Source: Mixta hanseatica (GTDB lineage: Bacteria > Pseudomonadota > Gammaproteobacteria > Enterobacterales > Enterobacteriaceae). From it: a DNA stretch of 64,000 nucleotides. A model generated the notes under the pieces. That model was not told the origin of the DNA, searched no databases, and saw only the letters and a program-made list of their open reading frames with translations. The stretch is taken from assembly GCF_023517775.1 (NCBI RefSeq), contig NZ_CP082904.1, forward strand, positions 1,178,001 to 1,242,000, in the 5' to 3' direction. The first letter of the stretch is position 1. Each line of letters begins with the position of its first letter. Of this stretch, positions 36,039 to 46,760 are shown one piece after another. The translations under genes and the position numbers were made by a program.

Positions 36039-36578
36039 TCAGTTCAACGGCTCAACGTCATGAACCCGAACAAATCCCAGCTGCTGGGGCGACAGGCCGC
36101 TCAGGCGCAGCGGAATCGGCTGCTCCGCTTTAGGCAGCAACGTATTACGCACCTCGATGGTTTGTGACAGCGCGCCGGCGCTAAGCGGTTTGCCGGTAAC
36201 GCTATCCAGCTCGCCCCATTCAACTTGCATTCGCAGGTTTTGCAACGGACGGTCGTTCGCCGAGCGCAGCGTAAGCAGGGCGCGGGTGCCGCTGGCTTCA
36301 GGCTCGATGCGCGACAGGGTAAGCATCAGCGGCCCGGCCTGGCTTTTTAGCTCGGCGCGCGTATGCGCTGCGGGCAGCAGCCATGCGCCCTGGCTGGAAT
36401 GACTGTTCAGCTGATTTTGCTGTTCCAGCGCGCTGGCCTGACGGGTCAGCTGATTGACCTGCTGATTAAGCTGATTGATTTCACCGTGCAGCGCCTGATT
36501 TTTTGCCGGGGAAGGGGCCGCGCAGCCGTTAAGCAGCGTTGCGGTCAGTAACGGCAGTAGAAAAAGACCCTTTTTCAT
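36039..36578 (-). CDS. yajI: DUF3251 lipoprotein YajI
   Basis: 179 residues (E. coli 179). Signal peptide and lipobox LNGC (Cys about 19). It then has a coiled coil rich in Asn/Gln (NQLNQQVNQLTRQASALEQQNQLN) and a DUF3251 domain with GAWLLPAAHTRAELKSQAGPLMLTLSRIEPE, VEWGELDSVTGKPLSAGALSQ and LRLSGLSPQQLGFVRVHDVEPL. It is an envelope lipoprotein of unknown function. It lies between secF and nrdR as in E. coli, but the intervening yajD and tsx genes of E. coli are absent. Confidence 0.9.
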   Translation of the reverse strand: MKKGLFLLPLLTATLLNGCAAPSPAKNQALHGEINQLNQQVNQLTRQASALEQQNQLNSHSSQGAWLLPAAHTRAELKSQAGPLMLTLSRIEPEASGTRALLTLRSANDRPLQNLRMQVEWGELDSVTGKPLSAGALSQTIEVRNTLLPKAEQPIPLRLSGLSPQQLGFVRVHDVEPLN

Positions 36579-36749
36579 TTTTCGCTCTCCTTTTAACGCC
36601 TTTACTTACAAGCTTAGGTGAAAGCGCACGGGAGGGCGAAAAAGCACGCGACGCGCACAGAAAAATGCGTTGCCAGCCCGCCGAGGCTTTGGTTGTCAGG
36701 GGCTTCGCGGTACACTAAGGTTTAATTTCGTGAAGAATCAGGATATGTC

Positions 36750-37199
36750 ATGCATTGCCCATTCTGTTCCGCCGTGGATACCAAAGTGATTGATTCCCGT
36801 CTGGTTGGCGAAGGCACGTCCGTGCGCCGTCGTCGTCAATGCCTGGACTGCCATGAGCGTTTTACCACCTTTGAAGTGGCGGAACTGGTGATGCCACGCG
36901 TGATTAAAAGCAACGATGTCCGCGAGCCGTTTAATGAAGATAAGCTGCGCAGCGGCATGGTGAAAGCGCTGGAAAAACGGCCGGTCAGCTCGGATGCCGT
37001 TGAAAACGCCATTAGTCATATTAAAACTCAGCTGCGCGCCACCGGCGAGCGTGAAATCCCCAGCAAAATGATCGGCAACCTGGTTATGGATGAGCTGAAA
37101 AAGCTCGATAAAGTGGCCTATATCCGTTTCGCCTCCGTTTATCGCAGCTTTGAAGATATTCGTGAATTCGGCGAAGAGATCGCCCGTTTACAGGATTAA
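36750..37199 (+). CDS. nrdR: Transcriptional repressor NrdR
   Basis: 149 residues (E. coli 149). An N-terminal zinc ribbon (CPFC at 3-6 and CLDC around 31-34, in [17 protein letters not shown]) and an ATP-cone domain ([20 protein letters not shown]). Nucleotide binding in the cone lets it repress ribonucleotide reductase genes. It starts a run of cofactor genes: ribD begins three bases after its stop. Confidence 0.98.
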   Translation: MHCPFCSAVDTKVIDSRLVGEGTSVRRRRQCLDCHERFTTFEVAELVMPRVIKSNDVREPFNEDKLRSGMVKALEKRPVSSDAVENAISHIKTQLRATGEREIPSKMIGNLVMDELKKLDKVAYIRFASVYRSFEDIREFGEEIARLQD

Positions 37200-37202
37200 G
37201 CT

Positions 37203-38309
37203 ATGCGCGATGAAGAGTATATGGCGCGTGCGCTTACGCTTGCGCGGCGCGGCCGTTTTACCACTACGCCCAACCCCAATGTCGGCTGTGTGATCGTCCG
37301 CGACGGCGTCATCGTCGGCGAAGGCTGGCATCAGCGCGCCGGCGAGCCGCATGCTGAAGTACATGCGTTACGGATGGCGGGCGATCGGGCGCAAGGCGCG
37401 ACGGCGTACGTTACCTTAGAACCCTGCAGCCATTACGGTCGTACGCCCCCTTGCTGCGAGGCACTGATTGCCGCCGGCGTCAGCCGGGTGGTCGCCGCGA
37501 TGCAGGACCCGAATCCAGAAGTTGCCGGACGCGGGCTTTACCGCCTGCAGCAGGCAGGCATCGCCGTCAGCCACGGGCTGATGATGGCGGAAGCTGAAGC
37601 GCTGAACCGCGGTTTTTTAAAGCGGATGCGCACCGGCTTTCCGTTCGTACAGTTAAAGCTGGGTGCGTCGTTGGATGGCCGCACGGCGATGGCCAGCGGC
37701 GAAAGCCAGTGGATAACCTCGCCCGAAGCACGCCACGATGTGCAGCGCCTGCGCGCGTTAAGCTCCGCCATCCTCAGCAGCAGCGCGACAGTGCTGGCTG
37801 ACGATCCGGCGCTGACGGTGCGTTGGGATGAGCTGGGCGCCGCCACGCAGGCCTGCTATCCCCAGCAGAATTTACGTCAGCCGGTGCGGGTAATTATTGA
37901 CAGCCAGAACCGCGTGACGCCGCAGCATCGGCTGTTGCATCAGCCGGGCGAAACCTGGCTGGCGCGCCTGCAGGCGGATGAGCAGCAGGTTTGGCCGCAG
38001 GCGGTGCGGCAGCTGCGAGTGCCGCCGCGCGATAACCGGCTCGATCTGGTCTCTTTAATGATGATGCTGGGGAAACAGCAGATCAATCAGGTGTGGGTCG
38101 AGGCGGGCGCGCAGCTGGCCGGCGCGCTGCTGGAAGCGGGCGTGGTGGATGAGCTAATTGTTTATATGGCGCCTAAACTGCTGGGCGATAGCGCCCGTGG
38201 GCTGTGCGCCTTACCTGGCCTGAGCCAGCTGCGTGATGCGCCGCGGTTTAGCTTCAGCGATGTGCGTCAGGTCGGCTCCGATTTACGCCTGACGCTCAGG
38301 CCAGTTTAA
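37203..38309 (+). CDS. ribD: Riboflavin biosynthesis deaminase/reductase
   Basis: 368 residues (E. coli 367). The N-terminal deaminase has zinc ligands HAEVHAL and PCSHYGRTPPCCEAL. The C-terminal NADPH-dependent reductase (from about 145) has LKLGASLDGRTAMASGESQWIT and QVWVEAGAQLAGALLEAGVVDELIVYMAPKLLG. It converts the GTP-cyclohydrolase II product to 5-amino-6-ribitylamino-uracil phosphate. It follows nrdR by 3 bp; ribH follows 89 bp later. Confidence 0.97.
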   Translation: MRDEEYMARALTLARRGRFTTTPNPNVGCVIVRDGVIVGEGWHQRAGEPHAEVHALRMAGDRAQGATAYVTLEPCSHYGRTPPCCEALIAAGVSRVVAAMQDPNPEVAGRGLYRLQQAGIAVSHGLMMAEAEALNRGFLKRMRTGFPFVQLKLGASLDGRTAMASGESQWITSPEARHDVQRLRALSSAILSSSATVLADDPALTVRWDELGAATQACYPQQNLRQPVRVIIDSQNRVTPQHRLLHQPGETWLARLQADEQQVWPQAVRQLRVPPRDNRLDLVSLMMMLGKQQINQVWVEAGAQLAGALLEAGVVDELIVYMAPKLLGDSARGLCALPGLSQLRDAPRFSFSDVRQVGSDLRLTLRPV

Positions 38310-38398
38310 CGCCCTGCGGAAAAGCGGAAGCAGAGTGCGAAAGAGTGTGGTAGAATCCGCCCCCCTGCGGGGCCAATAAGAACCCTGAAAGGAAAATT

Positions 38399-38869
38399 AT
38401 GAAAATTATCGAAGCTGCTGTTGCTACGCCGGAAGCGAAAGTCGCGATTATCATTGCGCGTTTCAACAACTTCATCAACGACAGCCTGCTGGATGGTGCG
38501 ATCGATGCGTTAAAGCGCATTGGTCAGGTGAAAGATGAAAACATCACCGTTATCTGGGTGCCGGGCGCCTATGAATTGCCTATGACGGCTCGCGCCGTTG
38601 CCAATGCCGGAAAACACGATGCGGTTATCGCTCTGGGCACCGTAATCCGTGGCGGCACCGCGCACTTCGAATATGTTGCCGGCGAGGCCAGTTCAGGTCT
38701 TGCCAGCGTCGCTATGAATAGCGAAATCCCGGTCGCCTTTGGCGTCCTGACCACTGAAAATATCGAGCAGGCTATTGAACGCGCTGGTACCAAAGCGGGC
38801 AATAAAGGTGCGGAAGCTGCACTGACCGCGCTCGAAATGATTAACGTATTGAAAGCCATTAAAGCCTGA
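38399..38869 (+). CDS. ribH: 6,7-dimethyl-8-ribityllumazine synthase
   Basis: 156 residues (E. coli RibE/RibH 156), with GAAAGGAAAA upstream. It forms an icosahedral shell and joins the ribitylaminouracil to 3,4-dihydroxybutanone phosphate. Signature blocks: [61 protein letters not shown] and [20 protein letters not shown]. In E. coli the gene is called ribE. It may have its own promoter: TGGTAGAAT extended -10 at about 38349-38357. Confidence 0.97.
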   Translation: MKIIEAAVATPEAKVAIIIARFNNFINDSLLDGAIDALKRIGQVKDENITVIWVPGAYELPMTARAVANAGKHDAVIALGTVIRGGTAHFEYVAGEASSGLASVAMNSEIPVAFGVLTTENIEQAIERAGTKAGNKGAEAALTALEMINVLKAIKA

Positions 38870-38888
38870 TTTTTGTAAGGGGATTTTT

Positions 38889-39308
38889 GTGAAACCTGCT
38901 GCTCGTCGCCGCGCCCGTGAGTGTGCTGTCCAGGCGCTTTATTCCTGGCAGTTGTCCAATAATGACATTGCTGATATTGAATATCAGTTTCTCGCGGAAC
39001 AGGATGTCAAAGATGTTGATATCAACTATTTCCGCGAGCTGCTGGCTGGCGTTGCGACCAACAGCGCGTACCTTGACGGTTTGATGAAGCCTTACCTGTC
39101 GCGCCAGCTGGAAGAGCTGGGTCAGGTAGAAAAAGCCATTCTGCGCGTCTCTCTGTATGAACTGAGCAAGCGTAGCGATGTGCCTTATAAAGTGGCCATC
39201 AACGAAGGTATCGAGCTGGCGAAAGTGTTCGGCGCTGAAGACAGTCATAAATTTGTTAACGGCGTGCTGGATAAAGCCGCTCCGCAAATCCGCCCCAACA
39301 AAAAATAA
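38889..39308 (+). CDS. nusB: Transcription antitermination protein NusB
   Basis: 139 residues (E. coli 139), GTG start at 38889 after a GTAAGGGG ribosome site. An all-helical RNA-binding protein that with NusE (S10) recognises boxA in rRNA and lambda N antitermination. Sequence marks: [18 protein letters not shown] at the start, [43 protein letters not shown] at the end. It lies 19 bp after ribH, as usual. Confidence 0.98.
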   Translation: MKPAARRRARECAVQALYSWQLSNNDIADIEYQFLAEQDVKDVDINYFRELLAGVATNSAYLDGLMKPYLSRQLEELGQVEKAILRVSLYELSKRSDVPYKVAINEGIELAKVFGAEDSHKFVNGVLDKAAPQIRPNKK

Positions 39309-39365
39309 GCAACCGAGGCCGGATTCTTTCCGGCCTTTTCTATTCAGGTTCAGCGGAATTTCATT

Positions 39366-40343
39366 ATGTCATGTGGCGAATTTGAACTGATCGCGCGTTA
39401 TTTTAACCGCGTGACAAGCTCACGTCGCGATGTGGAAAAGGGTATTGGCGACGACTGCGCGTTACTGAACGTGCCGGAAAAGCAGACCCTGGCCATCAGT
39501 ACCGATACGCTGGTGGAAGGCATCCACTTTCTGCGCGATATTCATCCTGCCGATCTGGGCTACAAGGCGCTGGCGGTCAATTTGAGCGATCTCGCCGCAA
39601 TGGGCGCCGATCCGGCCTGGCTAACGCTGGCGCTGACGCTGCCGGACGTTGATGAAGCCTGGCTGAAAGCGTTCAGCGACAGCCTGTTTGAACTGCTGGA
39701 CTATTACGATATGCAGCTAATCGGCGGCGATACCACGCGTGGGCCGCGTAGCCTGACGCTGGGCATTCACGGTCTGGTGCCGGCCGGTCGCGCTTTGCGC
39801 CGTAGCGGCGCGCGTCCGGGCGACTGGATTTATGTTACCGGCACGCTGGGCGACAGCGCGGCGGGCCTGGCGCTGTTGCAGCATCGGGTGCGCATTACCG
39901 ATCCTGGGGTGCACGAAGCGCTAATTAAGCGCCATCTGCGTCCGATGCCGCGCATTTTACAGGGCCAGGCGCTGCGTAACCTGGCCAGCGCGGCCATTGA
40001 TATTTCTGATGGCCTGGTCTCTGATTTAGGCCATATCCTGAAGGCCAGCGAGTGCGGCGCGCGGGTAAATATCGATGCGCTGCCGCTATCCCCTGTGCTG
40101 CGCGATCACTTTGACGCGCAGCAGGCGCTGCGCTGGGCGCTAAGCGGCGGCGAAGATTACGAGCTCTGCTTTACCGTGCCTGAGATCAACCGGGGGGCGC
40201 TGGATGTGGCGTTGGGCCGCCTGGGCGTGCCTTATACCTGTATCGGTCAGCTGGCGCCGGAATCGGAGGGGCTGACACTGTTGCAGGATGGTCAGCCAAC
40301 CACGCTTAACCTGAAGGGATTCGATCATTTTGACGCGCGATAA
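39366..40343 (+). CDS. thiL: Thiamine-monophosphate kinase
   Basis: 325 residues (E. coli 325). It phosphorylates thiamine monophosphate to the active diphosphate. AIRS/PurM-like family: [10 protein letters not shown] with metal-binding Asp residues, [69 protein letters not shown] and [12 protein letters not shown]. Its end overlaps the start of pgpA by 14 bases, so the two are coupled. Confidence 0.98.
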   Translation: MSCGEFELIARYFNRVTSSRRDVEKGIGDDCALLNVPEKQTLAISTDTLVEGIHFLRDIHPADLGYKALAVNLSDLAAMGADPAWLTLALTLPDVDEAWLKAFSDSLFELLDYYDMQLIGGDTTRGPRSLTLGIHGLVPAGRALRRSGARPGDWIYVTGTLGDSAAGLALLQHRVRITDPGVHEALIKRHLRPMPRILQGQALRNLASAAIDISDGLVSDLGHILKASECGARVNIDALPLSPVLRDHFDAQQALRWALSGGEDYELCFTVPEINRGALDVALGRLGVPYTCIGQLAPESEGLTLLQDGQPTTLNLKGFDHFDAR

Positions 40344-40827
40344 AGATCTGGCGAAAAGCCGTCTGCGCCTGAGTAACCCATGGCATCTGCTGGCGACCGG
40401 TTTCGGTAGCGGCCTGTTCCCGTGGGTGCCGGGCACCATGGGATCGCTGGCCTCGCTGCCGTTCTGGTGGCTGATGACCTTTCTGCCGCAGGATATCTAT
40501 TCGCTACTGGTGATGTTTGGTATCTCTATTGGCGTTTACCTCTGCCACCGTACCGCGAAAGATATGGGCGTTCATGACCACGGCAGTATTGTCTGGGATG
40601 AATTTATCGGTATGTGGATTACCCTGATGGCGATCCCGACCAATAGCTGGCAATGGGTCGTGGCGGGATTTGTTATTTTCCGCGTGCTGGATATGTGGAA
40701 ACCCTGGCCGATCCGCTGGTTCGATCGCAATGTGCACGGCGGAATGGGGATTATGGTCGATGATATTATCGCCGGGATTATCTCCGCCGCGCTGCTGTGG
40801 TTTATCGGCCAGCACTGGCCGTTGTAA
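40330..40827 (+). CDS. pgpA: Phosphatidylglycerophosphatase A
   Basis: 165 residues if TTG 40330 is the start. The E. coli protein is about 172 long with a start a few codons earlier, and here those codons are ATC and ATT, so TTG is the best candidate. AAGGGA at 40314-40319 is the ribosome site. It dephosphorylates phosphatidylglycerophosphate to phosphatidylglycerol in the inner membrane. Signature: [44 protein letters not shown] and [27 protein letters not shown], with several membrane helices. Confidence 0.96.
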   Translation: MTRDKDLAKSRLRLSNPWHLLATGFGSGLFPWVPGTMGSLASLPFWWLMTFLPQDIYSLLVMFGISIGVYLCHRTAKDMGVHDHGSIVWDEFIGMWITLMAIPTNSWQWVVAGFVIFRVLDMWKPWPIRWFDRNVHGGMGIMVDDIIAGIISAALLWFIGQHWPL

Positions 40828-40836
40828 CCGGCGAAC

Positions 40837-40864
40837 CGGGCGGCGAAACTCCTCTCGCCGCCCG
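40837..40864. terminator. Hairpin between convergent pgpA and yajO
   Basis: CGGGCGGCGA, loop AACTCCTC, TCGCCGCCCG. Located 10 bp after the pgpA stop. No T run. Confidence 0.55.
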
Positions 40865-40869
40865 ACTGC

Positions 40870-41844
40870 TTACTGGAATCCGACCACCGGGTGCGGCTGA
40901 TAGAGCGTTTCCAGTTCCGCCACCTCTTCTGGCGTCAGGTTAACCTCTACAGCCTTAACCAGGTCCGCCAGTTGTTCAGCGCGTGAAGAGCCAATAATCG
41001 GCGCGGTGACCGCTGGTTTCGTTAATTGCCACGCCAGCGCGATCTGCGCCCGGCTGACCCCTTTCTCCGCCGCCAGCGTCTCAACCCGCTGGGCTATTGC
41101 CGCGTCATTCTCTTCGTTACTGGCATACAGCGTTTTGCCGAACTCATCCGATGCCGACCGCGCGGTGCTTTCTCCCCAGGGGCGCGAAAGACGACCACGC
41201 GCCAGCGGGCTCCAGGTGAGAACGGCAACATTTTCCGCCAGGCACAGCGGATGCATTTCACGCTCTTCTTCGCGCTGGATTAAATTGTACTGGTCCTGCA
41301 TGCTGACAAAGCGCGTCCAGCCGTGTAAATCCGCGGTATACAGCGCTTTTGCAAACTGCCATGCGTACATCGACGAGGCGCCGATATAGCGTGCCTTGCC
41401 CGCCTGTACCACATCGTGCAGCGCTTCCAGCGTCTCTTCCAGCGGCGTCTCATAATCCCAGCGGTGGATCTGCAGCAAATCGACATACTCCATGCCGAGG
41501 CGCGTCAGGCTGTCGTCAATGGATTGCATAATATTCTTGCGCGACAACCCACGCGGCAGATTACTCATCTGGTTATAGACCTTCGTGGCGACCACCACTT
41601 CATCACGACGCGCATAGTCGCGCAGCGCCCGCCCGACAATTTCTTCGCTGCTGCCGTCGGAATAACTGTTGGCGGTATCGAAAAAATTAATTCCCGACTC
41701 CAGCGCTTGTTTAATTAATGGACGACTGTTCTCTTCAGGCAAGGTCCAGGAATGCGTGCCGCGATCGGGCTCGCCAAATGTCATACAGCCGAGACAGAGG
41801 CGGGAAACCTGCAGATCGGTACTGCCCAGTTGAATCATTTTCAT
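40870..41844 (-). CDS. yajO: Aldo/keto reductase YajO
   Basis: 324 residues from ATG 41844 (E. coli 324), with CAGGAG five bases upstream. Earlier GTG/ATG codons in frame are not used. NADPH-dependent aldo/keto reductase of the AKR fold. Catalytic tetrad: Asp and Tyr in FFDTANSYSDGSSEEIVG, Lys in VVVATKV, His in LLQIHRWD. E. coli YajO has been tied to 2-carboxybenzaldehyde reduction and thiamine metabolism. It is next to dxs as in E. coli, on the same strand, but separated by a hairpin. Confidence 0.94.
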   Translation of the reverse strand: MKMIQLGSTDLQVSRLCLGCMTFGEPDRGTHSWTLPEENSRPLIKQALESGINFFDTANSYSDGSSEEIVGRALRDYARRDEVVVATKVYNQMSNLPRGLSRKNIMQSIDDSLTRLGMEYVDLLQIHRWDYETPLEETLEALHDVVQAGKARYIGASSMYAWQFAKALYTADLHGWTRFVSMQDQYNLIQREEEREMHPLCLAENVAVLTWSPLARGRLSRPWGESTARSASDEFGKTLYASNEENDAAIAQRVETLAAEKGVSRAQIALAWQLTKPAVTAPIIGSSRAEQLADLVKAVEVNLTPEEVAELETLYQPHPVVGFQ

Positions 41845-41962
41845 AAACACTCCTGCGATAAAGAAATAATTTAACAGCGGATGGTTTCAAGCGTAGCAGC
41901 TAAACGTCGCGCCAAAGCGCGTGATGAAAGTAGGGGAGAAGCAAGTTAAGCAGGACGAGGTT

Positions 41963-42005
41963 AAAAAGATGTAGCGCCGGTCTGCGATGTACGCGGACCG
42001 GCGCT
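41963..42005 (-). terminator. Terminator of the xseB-ispA-dxs operon
   Basis: Minus-strand stem AGCGCCGGTC and GACCGGCGCT (41973-41982 and 41996-42005), followed after ACATC by TTTTT. It separates dxs from yajO. Confidence 0.7.
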
Positions 42006-42013
42006 CAGGAGCG

Positions 42014-43879
42014 TTACTGCGTCAGCCAGGCGGCAATCTGCTGCTGAATACCAGCCGCATTTAGCTGATAGTCGTGACGAATCTCATCCTGGGTGCCCTG
42101 CGGAATAAACTCATCCGGCAGGCCGATATTCAGTACCGGAAGTGCGACCCGCTTCGCCATCAGCAGCTCATTAACGCCGCTGCCTGCGCCGCCTTTGATC
42201 GCGCCTTCTTCCAGCGTCACCAGCGATTCATGGCTGGCCGCCAGCTCCAGCACCAACGCCTCATCCAGCGGTTTAACGAAACGCATATCCACCAGCGTGG
42301 CGTTCAGCGCCTCGGCTGCCGCCTGCGCTTCCGGCAGTAGGGTACCGAAGTTGAGGATGGCCAGCTGCTCGCCGCGGCGTTTGACCACGCCTTTGCCCAG
42401 CGGCAGCGCTGCCAGCGGCTGCATAGGCGCGCCGGTGCCGGTACCGCGCGGATAGCGCACGGCGCTGGGGCCAGCCTGATAGTGGTAGCCGGTATAGAGC
42501 ATCTGACGGCATTCGTTCTCATCGCTGGGCGTCATAATTACCATGCCAGGGATAGTGCGCAGGAAAGCGAGATCAAACGCGCCCTGATGGGTTTGACCAT
42601 CCGCGCCGACAATGCCGCCGCGATCGATAGCGAACAGCACCGGCAGCTGCTGGATCGCCACGTCATGAATCAACTGATCGTAAGCGCGCTGCAGGAAGGT
42701 GGAGTAGATCGCCACCACCGGCTTATAGCCGCCGATAGCCAGTCCCGCCGCAAAGGTCACCGCATGCTGCTCGGCAATCGCCACGTCAAAATATTGCCCC
42801 GGATACTGACGTGAAAAGCCCACCATACCAGAGCCTTCGCGCATCGCTGGTGTGATCGCCATCAGCTTATCGTCATCCGCCGCGGTCTCGCACAGCCAGT
42901 CGCCAAAAATCGTCGAATAGGTTGGTAAGCCGCCGGAACTTTTCGGCAGCGCGCCGCTGGCCGGATCGAATTTAGGCACGGCGTGCCAGGCGATGGGGTC
43001 GTTCTCCGCCGGCGCGTAGCCTTTGCCTTTTTTGGTCATGATATGCAGGAACTGCGGCCCTTTCAGATCGCGCATATTGCTGAGCGTATGCACCAGCGTC
43101 AGCACATCGTGGCCGTCCACCGGACCGATATAGTTAAAGCCCAGCTCTTCAAACAGCGTGCCCGGCACTACCATGCCTTTCAGATGCTCTTCGGTACGCT
43201 TAACCAGCTCTTTAATCGGCGGCAGGCCGGTCAGCACCTTTTTGCCGCCTTCACGCAGGCGCGCATAGGTTTTACCGGAGAGAATTTGCGCCAGACGATT
43301 ATTCAGCGCGCCGACGTTCTCTGAAATCGACATTTCGTTATCGTTCAGAATCACCAGCAGGTCCGCTTTGATATCGCCCGCGTGGTTCATTGCTTCAAAG
43401 GCCATGCCGGCGGTAATTGCGCCGTCGCCGATAATACAGGCGGTGCGGCGGCCCTGGCCCTCTTTACCGGCGGCGACCGCCATTCCCAGACCGGCGCTGA
43501 TCGAGGTTGAAGAGTGGCCGACGCTCAGCACGTCATATTCGCTCTCTGCCCGCCAGGGAAAAGGATGCAGACCATTTTTTTGGCGGATGGTGCCGATACG
43601 GTCGCGACGTCCGGTCAGAATTTTATGCGGGTAGGCCTGATGGCCGACGTCCCACACCAGATGATCGAACGGCGTGTTATAGACGTAGTGAAGCGCGACG
43701 GTCAGCTCAACCACCCCGAGGCCCGAAGCAAAATGGCCGCTGGAGCGACTAACGCTGTCCAGCAGGTACTGACGTAGCTCATCGCACAGTGCCGGTAACT
43801 TCTCTTTTGGCAGTTTACGCAGTTCTTGCACGGTATCGGCAAGCGCCAGCGTCGGGTATTTTGCAGTATCAAAACTCAT
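42014..43879 (-). CDS. dxs: 1-deoxy-D-xylulose-5-phosphate synthase
   Basis: 621 residues (E. coli 620). Thiamine-diphosphate enzyme that joins pyruvate and glyceraldehyde-3-phosphate, the entry step of the MEP isoprenoid pathway and source of the thiamine and pyridoxal precursor. TPP motif [18 protein letters not shown]...NDNEMSIS, transketolase-type [17 protein letters not shown], catalytic-Glu region [18 protein letters not shown], and [16 protein letters not shown]. It is the last gene of xseB-ispA-dxs. Confidence 0.98.
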   Translation of the reverse strand: MSFDTAKYPTLALADTVQELRKLPKEKLPALCDELRQYLLDSVSRSSGHFASGLGVVELTVALHYVYNTPFDHLVWDVGHQAYPHKILTGRRDRIGTIRQKNGLHPFPWRAESEYDVLSVGHSSTSISAGLGMAVAAGKEGQGRRTACIIGDGAITAGMAFEAMNHAGDIKADLLVILNDNEMSISENVGALNNRLAQILSGKTYARLREGGKKVLTGLPPIKELVKRTEEHLKGMVVPGTLFEELGFNYIGPVDGHDVLTLVHTLSNMRDLKGPQFLHIMTKKGKGYAPAENDPIAWHAVPKFDPASGALPKSSGGLPTYSTIFGDWLCETAADDDKLMAITPAMREGSGMVGFSRQYPGQYFDVAIAEQHAVTFAAGLAIGGYKPVVAIYSTFLQRAYDQLIHDVAIQQLPVLFAIDRGGIVGADGQTHQGAFDLAFLRTIPGMVIMTPSDENECRQMLYTGYHYQAGPSAVRYPRGTGTGAPMQPLAALPLGKGVVKRRGEQLAILNFGTLLPEAQAAAEALNATLVDMRFVKPLDEALVLELAASHESLVTLEEGAIKGGAGSGVNELLMAKRVALPVLNIGLPDEFIPQGTQDEIRHDYQLNAAGIQQQIAAWLTQ

Positions 43880-43898
43880 CAGAGACTCATTGTGGAGG

Positions 43899-44798
43899 TT
43901 ATTTATCGCGTTCGATTATGAAGCCTGCCAGCGCACGTAAGGCGGAAGTGTCCAGAGAAAGCGCGGCCAGATGATCCAGCGCGGCAAGCGCTTCCTGATA
44001 GAGGTCCTGCGCTTTCTGGCGGGCATCGTCCAGTCCCATCAGGGCCGGGTAGGTGCTTTTACCAAGATGCTGGTCGGCACCCTGTTGTTTTCCCGTTACC
44101 GCGGTATCGCCCACCACATCCAGGATGTCATCCTGAACCTGAAAGGCAAGGCCAATCGCGTTGGCATAGCGGTCAAGAAGCGGCAGAGCCGCGCGTCCAC
44201 GCTCGCCTGCGCTCAACGCGCCAAGGCGGACGGCGGCGCGAATCAGCGCACCGGTTTTATGACGATGAATTTTTTCCAGCGCCGCTAAATCGATCTGTTG
44301 GCCTTCCGCCGCCAGATCCAACGCCTGACCGCCGCACATGCCGGCGACGCCGCTGGCTTGCGCCAGCTCGGAAATCATGGCGATACGGTCCTGCGGCAGT
44401 ACGCCGCGCATCGGCGCATCGGCAAGAATGGAAAAGGCCAGCGTTTGCAGCGCATCGCCTGCCAGAATGGCGGTGTCTTCGCCAAATTTAATGTGACAGG
44501 TCGGCTGCCCGCGACGCAGGCTATCGTCATCCATGGCCGGAAGATCGTCATGAATCAGTGAATAGGCGTGGATGCATTCAACGGCGGCGGCGGGCGCGTC
44601 CAGGCTATCGGCATCGGCCTGCAACATATCGCCGACCACATACACCAAAAACGGACGCAGCCGTTTACCGCCTAATAATGCCCCATATTGCATGGCATTA
44701 ACCAGAGGAGAACTCTGAAAGGGCAGGGGAGCGATAAAACGCGACAGCGCATGGTTTACCCGCTGATGATAGTGGGCGAGCAGTTCAGCAAAATCCAT
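43899..44798 (-). CDS. ispA: Farnesyl diphosphate synthase (geranyltranstransferase)
   Basis: 299 residues (E. coli 299). It condenses IPP with DMAPP and geranyl diphosphate. The first aspartate-rich motif is [20 protein letters not shown] and the second is [13 protein letters not shown], plus [11 protein letters not shown] and MCGGQALDL. Its start codon shares a base with the xseB stop (TAATG), and dxs follows 19 bp downstream, giving an isoprenoid operon. Confidence 0.97.
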   Translation of the reverse strand: MDFAELLAHYHQRVNHALSRFIAPLPFQSSPLVNAMQYGALLGGKRLRPFLVYVVGDMLQADADSLDAPAAAVECIHAYSLIHDDLPAMDDDSLRRGQPTCHIKFGEDTAILAGDALQTLAFSILADAPMRGVLPQDRIAMISELAQASGVAGMCGGQALDLAAEGQQIDLAALEKIHRHKTGALIRAAVRLGALSAGERGRAALPLLDRYANAIGLAFQVQDDILDVVGDTAVTGKQQGADQHLGKSTYPALMGLDDARQKAQDLYQEALAALDHLAALSLDTSALRALAGFIIERDK

Positions 44799-45040
44799 TA
44801 TTCAGCATCCGGCGTAAAAGGCGTCAGGGCGGCATCTTTATCATCATTAAGCAGGATCTGAACGCGCTGTTCCGCCTGCTGCAGCGTTTTTTGCCCCACT
44901 TTCGCCAGCTGTACGCCGCGCTCAAACTCATTCAGCGCCTCTTCCAGCGGCAGATCGCCACTTTCCAGGCGGGTAACAATCTGTTCCAGCTGCTGCAGGG
45001 AAGTTTCAAAACTGATGGGCTGTTCGGCTTTTTTTGGCAT
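44798..45040 (-). CDS. xseB: Exodeoxyribonuclease VII small subunit
   Basis: 80 residues (E. coli 80). The small helical subunit of ExoVII, which degrades single-stranded DNA together with XseA encoded elsewhere. The sequence [53 protein letters not shown] is the whole family signature. It is the first gene of the xseB-ispA-dxs operon and is divergent from thiI across 231 bp. Confidence 0.97.
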   Translation of the reverse strand: MPKKAEQPISFETSLQQLEQIVTRLESGDLPLEEALNEFERGVQLAKVGQKTLQQAEQRVQILLNDDKDAALTPFTPDAE

Positions 45041-45271
45041 AGTGATTATTGGCTCACAGGTTTTTTATCTATAGCAAGCGGACATGGTAGCCGACTCGAA
45101 ATGATTAGCAAAATAATGATAGAACATGACGGTAAAACAGGCAGCTCAAAGACAAAAGTGATATACTGCCGCGCCTCGGAAGCAAAGGACACGGGTGACT
45201 TTGCAATTCATTGATTTTATCAGTTAAGTGCCGCTGTTTTTAGCACTTAATTCTCTCAGAGCTGTGCTGCC

Positions 45272-46720
45272 ATGAAGTTTATCATTAAATTATTTCCTGA
45301 AATCACCATCAAGAGTCAGTCGGTGCGCTTGCGCTTTATCAAAATCCTTACGGGCAACATTCGTAACATACTGAAGGATCTTGATGAAACTCTGGCAGTG
45401 GTGCGTCACTGGGATCATATCGAAGTGCGCTCTAAAAACGAGAGCCTGCGTGAAACTTATATTGATGAGCTAACGCGTATCCCGGGTATTCATCACGTAC
45501 TGGCGGTTGAGGATCGCACCTGGACCGATATGCACGATATTTTCGAGCAGACGCTGGCCGTTAACCGCGAGCGCCTGGAGGGAAAAACCTTCTGCGTACG
45601 CGTTAAGCGCCGTGGTCAGCATCCGTTTAGCTCGCAGGACGTAGAGCGCTACGTCGGCGGCGGGCTGAACCAGCATATCGCCAGCGCGCAGGTAAAGCTT
45701 TCGCATCCGCAGGTTACGGTCAATCTGGAGATTGAGAACGAGCGCCTGATTCTGGTTACCGGCCGCTATGAAGGGCTGGGCGGTTTCCCTATCGGTACGC
45801 AAGAAGATGTGCTGTCGCTGATTTCCGGCGGCTTCGACTCTGGCGTGTCCAGCTATATGCTGCTGCGTCGCGGCTGCCGCGTGCATTACTGCTTCTTTAA
45901 CCTTGGTGGCGCGGCGCATGAAATCGGCGTGCGTCAGGTCGCGCACTATTTGTGGCATCGTTTCGGCCGCTCGCATCGCGTGCGTTTTGTCGCGATCAAT
46001 TTCGAGCCGGTGGTGGCAGAGATTCTGGAAAAAGTGGACGATGGCCAGATGGGCGTGGTGCTGAAGCGCATGATGGTGCGTGCGGCTTCGCAAATTGCCG
46101 AACGTTATGGCGTGCAGGCGTTGGTGACCGGCGAGGCGCTGGGTCAGGTATCCAGCCAGACGCTAACCAACCTGCGCCTGATTGACAATGCTTCCGATAC
46201 GTTGATTCTGCGCCCGCTGATTTCGCATGATAAAGAGCACATCATCAATATTGCGCGCCAGATCGGCACGGAAGATTTTGCCCGTACCATGCCGGAATAT
46301 TGCGGCGTGATCTCAAAAAGTCCGACGGTCAAAGCGGTGAAGAGCAAGATCGAGGCGGAAGAAGAACATTTCGATTTCAGCGTGCTGGATCGTGCGGTGC
46401 AGGAAGCGACTAACGTTGATATTCGCACTATCGCGGAGCAGTCGGAAGAAGAGGTGGTGGAGGTTGAAACCGTCGCTGCTGTTTCTGAGAACGAAGCGCT
46501 GCTGGATATTCGCTCGCTGGATGAGCAGGAGTCTAAGCCGCTGAATGTGGACGGGGCTGAGGTGAAATCGCTGCCGTTTTTCAAACTGGCCACGCAGTTT
46601 GGCGACCTCGACCAGAGCAAAACCTGGCTTCTGTATTGCGATCGCGGCGTGATGAGCCGTTTGCAGGCGCTTTATCTATATGAGCAGGGCTTTAAAAACG
46701 TGAAGGTGTATCGCCCTTAA
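45272..46720 (+). CDS. thiI: tRNA 4-thiouridine synthetase / thiazole sulfurtransferase
   Basis: 482 residues (E. coli 482). An N-terminal ferredoxin-like and THUMP region binds tRNA, the PP-loop [10 protein letters not shown] adenylates U8, Cys344 sits in EYCGVIS, and a C-terminal rhodanese-like domain carries the catalytic Cys456 in [20 protein letters not shown]. It makes 4-thiouridine in tRNA and supplies sulfur for the thiazole of thiamine. Monocistronic, with its 3' end facing yajL. Confidence 0.98.
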   Translation: MKFIIKLFPEITIKSQSVRLRFIKILTGNIRNILKDLDETLAVVRHWDHIEVRSKNESLRETYIDELTRIPGIHHVLAVEDRTWTDMHDIFEQTLAVNRERLEGKTFCVRVKRRGQHPFSSQDVERYVGGGLNQHIASAQVKLSHPQVTVNLEIENERLILVTGRYEGLGGFPIGTQEDVLSLISGGFDSGVSSYMLLRRGCRVHYCFFNLGGAAHEIGVRQVAHYLWHRFGRSHRVRFVAINFEPVVAEILEKVDDGQMGVVLKRMMVRAASQIAERYGVQALVTGEALGQVSSQTLTNLRLIDNASDTLILRPLISHDKEHIINIARQIGTEDFARTMPEYCGVISKSPTVKAVKSKIEAEEEHFDFSVLDRAVQEATNVDIRTIAEQSEEEVVEVETVAAVSENEALLDIRSLDEQESKPLNVDGAEVKSLPFFKLATQFGDLDQSKTWLLYCDRGVMSRLQALYLYEQGFKNVKVYRP

Positions 46721-46729
46721 TCACGTCAG

Positions 46730-46753
46730 CAGGCCAGCCGCCCGGCTGGCCTG
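46730..46753. terminator. Hairpin between convergent thiI and yajL
   Basis: CAGGCCAGCCG, CC, CGGCTGGCCTG, an 11-bp stem. The T run is poor (TTAACCC), so efficiency is uncertain. Confidence 0.6.
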
Positions 46754-46760
46754 TTAACCC

